From the NCBI GenBank assembly GCA_930367205.1, contig OV884012.1:50985239-51049238 (forward strand): a DNA stretch of 64,000 nucleotides, given 5' to 3'. Made by a program: the position numbers and the translations under genes. Below, piece by piece: positions 25,393 to 36,349 of this stretch; within the stretch, counting starts at the first letter, position 1, and every line of letters begins with the position of its first letter. Source of the DNA: Acanthosoma haemorrhoidale. Taxonomy: Eukaryota; Arthropoda; Insecta; Hemiptera; Acanthosomatidae. The notes beneath the pieces are model-generated. The model saw only the letters and a program-made list of their open reading frames with translations, did not search any database and was not told where the DNA came from.

Positions 25393-25982
25393 TGACTAAC
25401 AGAAACGACTGATTTGTTATTCACAAGATTTTTTTTATATGCAGACAAATAATACGCAGCATTAACTTATAATCACCATTGCATTGATTGTGATTAAAAT
25501 ATAGAAAAACGTATTTTAATGGTTTCGGTCATGTCTGAAGAATGACACTGGGTATAATTCCTAAGCAAATCATGTGTATAGAAACTCAAAGAAACCTAAT
25601 AAAAGAAAGCCCAAGAATTAAATAGAAATAAAGTATGACAATCCAGATATAGAGCCGACTTATACTAACATAGAAGCCCTAAACACTGATTCTTGAACAA
25701 TAAAAAATACCCATTAGTATTATTAATTGACTGATGTCAGCAACCCAGCCATGACGGATATACTCCTGCTGACATAAGATTTGCTTGTACCATTATAGCA
25801 TCACACATGTACGTACATTATATCAACAAAAGTTCTATAGTAAGAAAATTATATCGCAAGATATTTTTAGTAAGAGCCTTCACTAATGTTGGTGTTAACT
25901 ATGCCGGGCTGTTCCTGATAAAGGGTGTATAGCCGTAGGAACGTTGCACTGGGAAAGGCTTAATTGTATATTTATCTTATTT

Positions 25983-26084
25983 AGATTATCCATACGAGTG
26001 AATGAAATTACTTATAGCCCAATCAGGCAGATAGTAATTTTATCTTAATAAAAATTGTTGTCTAAAAAAAGATTATCCGTACGA
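25983..26084 (+). mobile_element. 72-bp family B 3' end with 15-bp target-site duplication
   Basis: Only the last 72 bp of a family B element (25,998-26,069) are present: GTGAATGAAATTACTTA, the hairpin AGCCCAATCAGGC, and an AATAAAAATTG tail. It is flanked by AGATTATCCATACGA (25,983-25,997) and AGATTATCCGTACGA (26,070-26,084), which differ at one base. That is a target-site duplication and shows a complete, extremely 5'-truncated insertion by target-primed reverse transcription. Confidence 0.8.
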
Positions 26085-26089
26085 TGCCA

Positions 26090-28405
26090 ATCTAAAAATA
26101 TCATTCATACAGTCCACTGTTTAATATCGTTGTTTAGTTTGTACATTTAGATCCACCACGACTAAGTACATTTTCAACAGGGGGGGCTAGTGAATTCCCC
26201 AAATCGGATTCCTAACCCAAACAGCAATTTACGTTATCAGTTCAAAATATACTCTTTCTGATTTATATGGCCTACGTGATTCGTACATGTAAATGTTCCA
26301 TCAATAACACCAACATATTTCACCTCGGCAACAACTTTAAAGACGCTTTTATGACAAACTGTTTGGCCATTCATACCATGTATACAGGAATTGTACACGA
26401 TTCACTCACTTCATAATACTTCACTACATCTTAACAGAAACTGAAATAGGGATCTGTTATGATCCCAGGACAATCATAAATACAATAATAGGGGGGGGGT
26501 ATTACTGAAAGTCCTTCCTTCCATGCCGTCATGTCATTGTTTTTTTATGTCATTTACATTCGCTCATTGTGATTCCATTTTATAGTTGTTAATTAATCAA
26601 TTTAGATAAAAAACAATACCTATCATATTTAAAATTCGCTCGAAGAAGGAACTATATCCACTGGTCATAAAAGCCTCCAATCATAGACGTAGATATGCAC
26701 ATAACAATAAATAGGAGAAATTATGTTGGCGCAAATATACATTCTTCTCAGCCTATAATTGATCTACCAATCCTGCCTTTAGCCTGTTGGATCTTGCAGT
26801 GTTTTTCAGTATCAGCTTATCCATCAACGTGAGCGTGAGTTATCCTCTGCATTTCGTCTGCATCATTTCGAAGTGAGCAGGACCTTTGAAAAAGTGAAGT
26901 AATGCTTTGTAACTAGCGTGGAGGGTCCGCTTTATGAAAGCTTCTCAGCTGCTGTGCCCTCTCCGGTCCAAGACAAGACTGGAGAGTCAAACATTGTCTG
27001 CTCTAACCAATCCCCGAAACGCGCAAATAGTTATACTCCACCATGTTTTGTTAGGACATTCAAGCTTGATTATTCAGGGAGATCCACTTCACCTCTAGAA
27101 CTTACCAAGGTACTGCTTTGAACCTACTGGTTCAAATAAAATTCCATACCACAAAAGCCGTATCTTGAATATGGTAGAGGTGGTAGTCTGTACAGCGGAT
27201 CATCCTTTCCTTAAGTTCTGAGGGTACCAATCAATACCTATGCTTTGATTGACCAGCTCGTGAGGCATGCGACCAATAACTGCTTCACAGATCAGTAATT
27301 TAAAACCTGCTCTCCAAAACACCAAAGCAACAAAATCACTTTATTTCTATTGACGTGGAATTTAATTTTATAAGAAAAATTCTTCGTGGTTTTGGGGATT
27401 CTCCAGAGACTTGACGGAAAAGGTTTCTTTTTTCATGTTTGGGATAGAATATTGTTGTTTACACCTGATAAAGATATGATATTTTACGATTAAATTAAAT
27501 TTATTTATTATAATTAGGTTGATTTAAAGTGCGTGGGTGTTTGGGTAAACCATATGTATAGAATGTTTAGGAACTGGTCGGGTACCAATGGGTTACCTAT
27601 TGGACTTTTAGAAATATGCTTTTATTATGGTTGGGGTACTAAACCAGTAAATACCATACTGGCAACCGAGATAGGATCTTCAGACCCAAGTAATACGTAG
27701 TTTACAATCAGAGGAAGTTTCTTTTGTGTTATTAGATAATAATTTTTAGAAATCAGGAGTTTCTAATCCTCCTCTACAAATCACCTCCTCGCTTCTTCAG
27801 CAGGTTGGATGTGAACATAGCATCGGAGACACTGAGGTAAGCGAATCAATTTTAACAACGTCGAACTGTTTTATGTTTAATTGCAAAATTAACCCTTCAA
27901 ATAGAGCATACAGTTGTATAAAGTGGCGAATTTATTATAGTAACCCAGCGTTTAAGTGATACTGACAGTAGTGAGACAGTTAGTTAATGGACAGACATAA
28001 AGCTAAAGGGATTACGGCGCCATCAGCTACAAGGGACGAGAAAAACCGACTTGGGGTAGCTAGCTAGGGCTATGATGTTCAGATACTGACTGCGTAGGAC
28101 TGGCCAGTCTTTGCACAAAGGCCCTTTCTCTGCCATTGTCTCAAGGGCCTTCTAATTGCTCCTTCTCCCTCAGGCTCCTCCGTGCTTACCCCTCCTATAC
28201 TTGCACCGTGTATATAGTGTACCTGACAGCAGCGAGTTTAAATATTAAAGCAGTTGCTAATTAACACTCCGTTATTTCTCTCCGTCATTCTAGCTGATGA
28301 ACGCGATAAGAACAAAGTAAAAATTCTAGAACGTAGGATTTACTCTATTTTATTTTTAGGAACATTCCATGATATTTTGTAAAATGAAAATAGCTCATAT
28401 TATAG
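26090..28405. other. No gene recognised
   Basis: Mostly AT-rich, with a poly(G) tract at 26,491-26,499. GC-richer patches occur at 26,890-27,120 (a 67-codon plus-strand frame with no motif) and 28,080-28,240. I cannot assign either. Confidence 0.4.
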
Positions 28406-28408
28406 TTT

Positions 28409-28603
28409 TTATTTTATTGTCGCGTGACGGCGGGAGTCCTGGCAATGGCCAGTTTCTCCAATCATGTCCTATTGTATGAATGAGCGAGTGAATGATGCTG
28501 TAAATATGGTATGAATGAGATCATTTATCTGTATTATTATTGCCTTATAAGAAGGCAGATTGTAATTATTGCACAATAAAGATTGTTGTTTGTTATTTTA
28601 TTG
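28409..28603 (+). mobile_element. Family B 3' fragment with internal deletion and 11-bp target-site duplication
   Basis: The insert 28,420-28,592 is bounded by TTATTTTATTG at 28,409-28,419 and 28,593-28,603. It starts in the C-terminal region (GTCCTGGCAATGGCCAGTTT), then jumps from CATGTCCT directly to ATTGTATGAATGAGCG. The copies at 47 and 59 kb carry more than 100 further bases at that point. The 3' hairpin here reads GCCTTATAAGAAGGC. Confidence 0.8.
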
Positions 28604-29282
28604 AAGTCTTATATGCATTATTATAATATTGATAGCATTACAAAATTAATATTATAATATTTTAAGAAGTCATTTTAATGTGAAGAATTATAAATGTAAT
28701 TTTTTTTTTGTATTAAAAAAATTGACTGACAATCCGGTGCCCTACTTTTAATTTTGGTTAACGGTTGATGTCTTGATTGATTGAAGTGCTGTCCAAGGGG
28801 TATTAAATAACAATCGATTAATATTAGCGTGACGTTGAGAATATCCATTTCTGATAATTATATAAAATTAAAAGAATTTTCAACTATGTTATTAATGGAA
28901 ATTAGTGTGAGGACCACCATCGTCTTTGTGGACTGTGGCAAGAGTGTCTAGAAACGGAGGCATTACTCTAACGAGAGATGAACTTGAAATTAAACTTATC
29001 ATCTTATTAGTTTACATTATTACTTTTAATTTTTTTTTTTTTCCTAAGCTCTCTAGTTAGAAATTCAGGATGAGGGAAAAATATAGAATATTTAGGTTAA
29101 TCGAAACCTTATACTAGGAGTACCTGCTTGAAGGTGGTGTGAGAGGATTAAGGGGTATGGGAAGCCTCGGTGGAGGCTGATTGTTTCGGTACAGTGGTGA
29201 GAGTCCACTGGTGGCTGGGCATAGAGTCTCTCTGGGCATGTAGTGTATTCTTATTTAGTCTGATTTCAGTGATGGGTGCCCC

Positions 29283-30983
29283 TTAGAGGCTTGTTGTTGG
29301 CGGGCCAAGCGCCGTGATGTCCGCCATTTCCTCTGCTTTACTCGATCTTGTGAGTTGCCATCGTGCCGGTAGTGGTGGTGGTGTCATGTCTTTGAATAGA
29401 GGGTTTGGACTGTGTTTCATCGAGTCAAAGAACTTGATGTGTCTTCTTTTGATGACGTCGGTGATGGTGGGGAGCTCGAACTTTTCGTGCATGTCGGGAG
29501 CCTTCATTTCACGAAAGGGGGTATGCCAGAGTGCCGTTCGCACTCTTGTTCGGGAAGCTCTGGAGTCGAGTTATGGTGCTGGCATGTAGAAATAAAGAGT
29601 GGTGTCCCAAACAGTAGAGCTGGCCTCAGGACGCTCTTTTATATTAAGAGTTTCAGTCTAAGGGATATGGCCTGGCTTGTGATGAGATGCTGGAGAGAGT
29701 AGTAAGTTCTGCGTACTCACTTCAATTTCTTCTGCAATTGTGTGCCGAACGTCATGTGTCTACCTAGGTTGATGGCTAGGCAGCAGATGCTATTGGCAAG
29801 TTTGCATTGAGTCCCGTCTATGGTGAAGCTGGGTGGACGCTTTCTTTTCCCATGCTGGAAAGAGAAGATGATACCCTGAGTCTCGGCTGGGTTCACTTGA
29901 ATGTGGACAGCTCGCAACCTGTCGGTGATTATTGACTGGCACCCTCTGCAGCCTTTAGAGCTTTCGTTGGGTTGAGGCTGGTGCTGTAGACCCCTATATC
30001 GTCCGCATATGCCGCTACCTCACAATTAGAGTATGATGCTCCTACTATGTGCGCGGTGTATATGTTGAAGAGGAGGGGTCCCAGCACCGACCCTTTGGGA
30101 ACTCCGACAACGAAATCTCTTCTGGTGGTTAAGACGGCGCCTATTCGCACAGAAAATGTTCTGCCTGCTAGGTAGAAGGACATGATGTTCTGGAGTTGTG
30201 CAGGAAATTCGTGCTCGTTCTGGCGTCGCAGGAGTGTACGATGATCTACGGAGTCAAATGCCTTGGTGTAGTCAAGGGAGATCATCGCAGTGACTCTGTT
30301 GTGGCGCATGTTTGTGCAACGTGCCGCTGCAGTTTCACGAGATTGCAGTCAGAGCTGAGTCCTTTACTGAAGCCGGTCTGCTGAGGTGGTATGATGTCTT
30401 GGGCGTCGCAGTGCCTGGTGAGATGGTCATAAAGAATCCTCTCGTAGATTTTTGACAACTGGGTCAGCAGACTGATGGGCCTGTAGTGAGCGGGCTCATA
30501 CCCATTCTTGGCCGGTTTCAACAGTGAGACAACAACGGCATGCTTCCACGTCTGGGGAAAATAGTGTAGTATGTCTCATTGAGGAGTTTAGGATGTTTTT
30601 TTTTCTTCAAAACCTCAAAACAAAATAATACAATGTACAATAATAATAAAATAATTGGATTACAGATATCTTCTCTTTCTGCATTTACATGCATTTGGAG
30701 GAGTGCATAAATATAATAAAATTTGTATTGCGGTTAAAAGTTCATCGGTTTGCTGCAACGTGGTGGTAGGAGGTATATATACTAGTGAGGGCAGGGGTCC
30801 ACCGGTCGGGCGCTGTGATTGGATCACTTTTTATAGAGGGGATAGCCCCTCTCAAGTGGTCGGCTAGTATGTCTGCCTGCTCTGCAACAGACATGAACTG
30901 CCCGTTGTTTACCAGTCTTACAGTGTTTTTCTTGGTAATCGATGTTTTAACCAGCCGCCAGAATGCTTTGTAGTCACTCAAGA
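29283..30983 (-). pseudogene. Family A endonuclease-reverse transcriptase, broken remnant
   Basis: Reading 5' to 3' on the minus strand, the pieces are: a linker (FWRLVKTSITKKN), RT fingers (YRPISLLTQLSKIYERI), palm motif A (SLDYTKAFDSVDH), motif B (GVPKGSVLGPLLF, with Lys where the family has Gln), and the catalytic YADD at 29,998-30,009. The thumb follows, then the C-terminal region with IKRRHIKFFDSMKH, stopping at 29,283. Frames shift several times between 29,540 and 29,930 and around 30,310 and 30,540, so no full protein can be made. The YADD box itself is intact. The closest relative in the window is the open copy at 61.6-64 kb. Confidence 0.85.
30596..30746 (-). mobile_element. Family A' 3'-end fragment nested in the family A copy
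   Basis: This 151-bp stretch is the reverse complement of the 3' end of the family A' element at 38,640-38,790: GATGAACTTTTAAC, then the TGCACTCC..CAAATGCATG and GTACATTGTA phrases, then a poly(A) of nine bases. It is in the same orientation as its host. The host sequence does not simply continue across it: about 100 bp of host, judged from the 61.6-kb copy, are missing. Confidence 0.75.
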
Positions 30984-30989
30984 GAAGAT

Positions 30990-32050
30990 AACCTTTTTGA
31001 ATTTTTCACACTTTAGTTGCAACAATCTACTTTTAATTGATCTGAAATGAACAATTAATACAACCAAGAGCCAACAAGAACAGTGGAAATCTTAATCATC
31101 AAATCGACATTGCTGAGAATAATCACTGATATCAGTTCACTTATCTCAAAACAGCTTACTTTAACAAACACGCGTTCACGCACATATAAATTGAAAAGTA
31201 GATGAATGCATACAGAACATTCATTCAATTTTTTTTGTAGAAATTATTTTATCATATTTGACAGGACGTTGCGAGCTTTCATTTGATAATCTTTACAAAA
31301 TTATGAAGAAACATTTGTTTTCCTATTTAATTAATTTATAACCATTAATTACGTTTATGGTGTTGCAAATTTATTTCATGTCGTTAGATGCTTAAATGGA
31401 ATATTGATATAAACTTTCATGTTAAGAGATAGAGCAGGTGACTCACAGTATCCAGGATTGTCAAACGGATGTGAGGGTGTAAACATAAACGTGTCTGGTT
31501 TTGAAAAAAAAAACATCGAAATCCTAAAGGAAAGTGTTAAATTTAAATTATCGTGTCGTCAATCAACATCGCAAACGATAACTAAATAGTAGTAGCTACT
31601 CGATTAATAGTAGTTAGTTTCTAGACCTTGGTATTTCTTCGAGGCTGTTAACAGAAGCTACAACAGGTCCTCTGCAACTTACATTAGTCGTTTACAACTG
31701 ATTAAATTCGACCGGATGGTTCAGTAGAGTCTACCTTTGCACAACACTTTTCATTTAGTTGACCAGCAAGAACTAATCTTCAATAATGTCAGAAACTATT
31801 CTATTATGCTAGCAATTGTTTTCGTAATTACGACGGTAAAGAGATAGAATACTTTAAACAAACATTCAAACGGACACTGTACAGAACATGAAGAGATGAG
31901 GTAACCAAAGATTTATAATTAAAAGCACCAACATTAATTCATATTATCTTTAGTGGCTTCGAATGCATTGGGACTGCAGCAGACAATATTTAAAGGGGCA
32001 ATACTGTCATTATTATTGATGATTCAAAACAAGTTCCATTGTGAGGTAAT
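30990..32050. other. AT-rich stretch, no gene recognised
   Basis: No protein motif, repeat or RNA gene seen. Confidence 0.5.
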
Positions 32051-32059
32051 TTTAACAAG

Positions 32060-32145
32060 AAATAAACTCCCCTCCCAGGCTGGGATTTAAACCGGTACCA
32101 GTGTGGTGTTTGAACACTTAATACTGTACAACGTCATGGTTATAA
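32060..32145 (-). repeat. tRNA-like SINE head
   Basis: On the minus strand a tRNA-like promoter can be read. ACAGTATTAAGTGTTCAA resembles an A-box/D-arm region. About 30 bases later GGTTTAAATCCC matches the B-box consensus GGTTCRANTCC at nearly all positions. The sequence between, ACACCACACTGGTACC, is typical in style for tRNA-derived SINEs. There is no complete acceptor stem, so it is not a functional tRNA. Confidence 0.35.
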
Positions 32146-32874
32146 TATACGGATATCATTATATTTCATGTGTACTCAATTTTCTTACACACCTTCCAAT
32201 CCAATCCAAATCCTTAATGTCCCATTGTACCAAGAGTGGGGATAGCGATCACCTTTCCTAAATTCGAGATCAAATTGGATTGGATTGTGTGTTGGGGCAT
32301 TTAGCCTAATACGAAGTGTGCTGTATGCATCAAATGGTACATTGAGATTTGACGAACTTTCCCATGCATTATTGAATTTCAGATTCAAATCTATTTCGGG
32401 AGGATAGAAAAATTATTATTTTATTTTAGCGTAGATTAGTTGTATAATATTTTGTAGCTTATTATTAAATGTAAAATAAAAAGTTTTCAATTGTGCTACA
32501 CAATCATTGCCATATACTATCAAATATCATTTCACATAAAACATTTTCAAATAAATGTGTGTTAAAAGAAAGGTTCCTATTTTAGCGGATTTCATTTTTT
32601 TTTTTTGATGTTTTACATTTATTATGATTTTTAAATGATTGTATTTTACAATTTGGTACCATTGTTACTTATTAACATTATTGGTACTGATATGAAATAT
32701 CTACGTAACCAATTAGATGTAAACAATTTCGAATATGAACATTTCTTAATATAAATAATATAATGTGTTTATGGAAAATTATTCAAGAAGGGTAGGCGAG
32801 AATACTTTTATAGAACATTTCCTCGCAAAGGTCAAGATTATTTTCGAAGCTCTTGTTTGTCTAAGGATTCCCTG

Positions 32875-33090
32875 ATGTGGAATCCCTATATACTCGAACT
32901 ACGTTTATCAGATGATTCGGGAAAAACAAATAGAAGTTATCCAACCAAACGTCGAAGAGAGACTCTTTTCGAAGGTATTTCTTCAATCCTCACGTCCGTT
33001 CACGCTTCAACAATTGCAGTGCCTAATGGAGTTACAAAACTCATTAATAGAATAGGCGCGCAATATCAGGTTTGCTCAGGGCTAATTTAG
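32875..33090 (+). CDS. Weak coding candidate, unknown protein
   Basis: From the ATG at 32,875 a 71-residue frame runs to a stop at 33,090 (MWNPYILELRLSDDSGKTN at the start). The middle part is hydrophilic and basic (YPTKRRRETLFEG), and base composition is more balanced than in the flanks. Near its end CAG|GTTTGC could be a donor. No family is recognised. It could be an isolated exon or chance. Confidence 0.2.
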   Translation: MWNPYILELRLSDDSGKTNRSYPTKRRRETLFEGISSILTSVHASTIAVPNGVTKLINRIGAQYQVCSGLI

Positions 33091-33099
33091 GGCTTTTGT

Positions 33100-34960
33100 A
33101 GTTTCACTTAACTATAGTTTAACCTTATTTTCCGGCTGAGTAACGTGCCTGGTTTCCTCTCGTAAAAGTTTAAGAGGGACTATAGCCGGTTGTAAAGGAG
33201 AGAATTATGAGGGTTCCCCCAGAGCCGTGTGCACAAGGAACCTGCTTTCCAGAATAAACTTCACTCGGTCTGACCTTCTTTCACCCCCCCCCCGTTCCAG
33301 TAATATTAAATCTTCATTATAAGATGGGGTGTTTTATTTTTGATTTAATACTGGACTAAGTTTTGCTGAGAAAATGTTTATGTTCCGTGTTAAATTAAAC
33401 CAACGATCTCGTAATTGATGGGATATCGGCCTCTCCAACAGTTCATAAGCTGTGAGGTTTTTAATTTACTAGTCGTGAGCGTAATAAGGAACATTGAGAG
33501 TTACACCATTTGTTTAATTCCATGGATTTTGCAATTATTTAAATTTCACAATTGGGGTTTAACACACATATCGAAGAAATGAAGTTTTCCAAGCCAGGGT
33601 CATGACTCACCCAGTTCAATACGTAGCATGGATGTGTTCATGGATACATATATTGTAGGTTTCCATAGGGGGAAGCAGCATGGAAATCGCCGTGAATAAA
33701 TACGTTTGCACTGTAAAGGAGAGCGTTGACTATAATTGAGGATGTGGCTGAAAGAAGGGCTCACCGCTTTATGAGTATTTTGCGTAAAACACTGTCAAAT
33801 GTATCGAAGAAAATTTAGTTATAATGTCAAATCGATAAATTAAACCGTTAGGAATCTATAGGTGATAAAGTGACCTGTTTCTCTGGACTCCTCTTCAATC
33901 AAATTACGAATTGGTGTTGCGTGTTTGGTTTTACAATTCGATAGTGCAATTTGTAAGGTTCAAATGCAGACAAATTATAAAGAAATTGTGAAAAAAAGTG
34001 TAAAAAGAAAGGTTCCATGAGAAGGAGATTGGAAAAGAAACATTTCGTAACAAAAATGTCTGTCCGGTGAAGGGTCCGTGTAATAGCAGGGAAAACGGTA
34101 AAAGCTAAATCGTTTACTATTGTTCCTAATTGTTGCACGAAGGCATGCTGGAACAAGATAACTAGAAGCGAACATAAAGATCTTCACGACCTTTTTACAA
34201 ATAGTAAGTCGAATAAAGTGCAAGATTTGTTTTTAGCATCTCTTATTTTCAGGAAAACATGCTTATTATCCCGTTTTATACTCAAACCAAAAGTGCATCA
34301 TCTCTTTTCGTAGAAATGCCACATCAAGGCGAAAACAATGGTGAAGATTGCCGGGAATTTATTCTTAACTTGTTTGAAATTAGCAAATCAGCATTTGAAG
34401 AAAAAAAAATGGTTCTATACGAATAGAGCTAACATATTACCTATGGAATTATAATTACATTAATAATTAGTTAGATAAAGAACGTTAAAAACTTTGAATG
34501 CCAGTATTCTCCCAATGGAATTGAGAGAATACTGGCATGTTTGGATTTCTTTAATGTTAAAAGCCTTCTAGCGCGTATGCTCAAATTGTTTTAGTGTGAT
34601 TGGTGTAGTAAGCATATTTGCGATTTGTTTCTCAGTATGAAGTCAGAGTTTCCAGTAAAGCTCAGACGAAATGGCCTGTTTAACTCTTAACTCTTAAGGC
34701 AAAAGCCTAGTTATCGAGCATTATTGGGAAGTGCTGAGTGATCCTAGCCAAAAAATGTTTTTGGCATGTACACATACGGAACCGAAAATATATTAATAGT
34801 TGCAAGATATATTATCATCTGAAGTTCATAGCTCCAAGCTAGATATATTCTCACAGATATCTGTAAATTGGGTTTGTGATTTTCGTGTAAGTAATTGCCA
34901 AAACATATAAAATCAAAACAAGTAAATGCTCGTAAAATTTGTGTCTTTTCCTACAAATAT
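33100..34960. other. No gene recognised
   Basis: A 10-base poly(C) tract lies at 33,284-33,293 and a perfect hairpin at 34,498-34,538. The open frame at 33,899-34,156 (minus) is rich in Phe and Leu codons from AT-rich DNA and has no motif. Confidence 0.4.
34498..34538. repeat. Perfect hairpin, 14-bp stem, 13-nt loop
   Basis: ATGCCAGTATTCTC (34,498-34,511) is repeated inverted at 34,525-34,538. The arms are not low-complexity, so chance is less likely than for TA palindromes. No larger stem extends from it. Confidence 0.7.
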
Positions 34961-34974
34961 TTCTACCAACAATT

Positions 34975-36096
34975 CAAGGCATCATTCCACCTCAACAGAC
35001 CGGCTCCACCAAAGGACTTAGCTCGGACTGCAACCTTGTAAAACTGCAGCGGCACGTTGCAACGAACATGCGCCACAGCAGAGTCACTGCGATGATCTCC
35101 CTTGACTGCACGAAGGCATTTGACTCCGTAGATCATCGTACTCTCCTGCGACGCCTGAACGAGCACGACTTTCCTGCGCAACTCCAGAACATCATGTCCT
35201 CCTACCTACCTGGCAGAACAGTTTTTGTGCGAATAGGAGCCGTCTTAACCACTAGAACAGATTTCGTGGTCGGAGTTCCCCAAGGGTCGGTGCTGGGACC
35301 CCTACTCTTCAGCATATAAACCGCGCATATAGTAGGAGCTTCATACTCCAATTGTGAGGTAGCGGCATATGCGGACTACATAGGGGTCTACAGCACCAGC
35401 CTCAACCCAACGAAAGCTCTAAAGGCTGCAGAGGGCGCTAGCCAATTAATCGCCGACAGGCTGCGAGCTGTCCACATTCAAGAGAACCCAGCCAAGACTC
35501 AGGGGATCATCTTCTCTTTCCAGCATGGGAATAGAAGCGTCCATCCAGCTTCACCATAGACGGGACTCAATGTAAATTAGCCAACAGCATCTGCTACCTG
35601 GGTATTAACCTAGGCAGGCACATGACGTTCGGCACACACTTGCAAAAGAAATTAAAACGAGTCCGCAGAACTTACTACTACTCTACAGCATCTCATCATC
35701 AGCCAGGCCATATCCCTTCGACTGAAACTCCTCATATATAAGAGCGTCCTGAGGCCAGCTCTACTGTTTGGGACACCACTCTTTACATTCCTACATGCCA
35801 GCACCATAACTCACCTTCAGAGCTTCCAGAACAACATCATGCAAACGGCACTGGGGCATACTCCTTTTCGTGAAATGAAGGCTTCCGACAGTTCGAAAGT
35901 TCGAGCTCCCCGCCATCACCGAAGCCATCAGACGACGTCACATCAAGTTCTTCGACTCGATGAAGCACAGTCTAAACCCTCTCTTCCGAGACATGACACC
36001 ACCACCGCTACCGTCACGATGGCAACTCACAAGATCGAGTAAAGCAGAAGAAATGGTTGACATCACGGCGCTTGGCCTACTAACAACAAGCCTTTA
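34975..36096 (+). pseudogene. Family A reverse transcriptase with damaged catalytic box
   Basis: The frame is open to 35,319, including QQTGSTKGLSSDCN, palm motif A (SLDCTKAFDSVDH) and motif B (GVPQGSVLGPLLF). A TAA then replaces the Tyr codon after LFSI. The catalytic motif reads YADY at 35,368-35,379 where the sister copies read YADD, so the second metal-binding Asp is lost. Later parts (NPAKTQGIIFSFQHG, then RRHIKFFDSMKHS in another frame) are separated by frameshifts. The copy cannot encode an active enzyme. Confidence 0.85.
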
Positions 36097-36346
36097 AGGG
36101 GCACTCTCACTGATATCAGACTAGCTACGACTGCACTACATGCCTAGAGAAGACTCTAGGCCCAGCCTAGGTCGACTCTCACCACTGTACCGTAACAATC
36201 AACCTCCACCGAGGATTCCCACACTCCTTACTCCTCTCACACCACCTTCAAGCAGGTCCTCCTATTACAAGGATCCGATTACTCTAAATATTTTATATTT
36301 CTCCCTCATCCTAAAATTCTAACTAGAGAGCTTAGAAAAAAAAACA
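34975..36346 (+). mobile_element. Family A Jockey-like non-LTR retrotransposon, 5'-truncated
   Basis: It begins inside the RT fingers (GCATCATTCCACCTCAACAG), continues through the palm and C-terminal region to a TAA near 36,096, then a 3' UTR of about 235 bp that matches the copies at 29.0 and 55.2 kb. It ends in an interrupted poly(A) at 36,330-36,346. No target-site duplication is apparent. Confidence 0.85.
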
Positions 36347-36349
36347 AAA

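Larger units (their letters stand above)
29030..30983 (-). mobile_element. Family A Jockey-like non-LTR retrotransposon, 5'-truncated, with nested fragment
   Basis: The element runs from about 30,983 down to a 13-base poly(T) at 29,030-29,042, which is its poly(A) tail. It starts between the endonuclease and reverse transcriptase, at a segment equivalent to the linker of the intact copy at 61.6 kb. It carries most of the reverse transcriptase and C-terminal region, then a 3' UTR of about 240 bp. A fragment of family A' interrupts it at 30,596-30,746. No clear target-site duplication was found. Confidence 0.85.
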
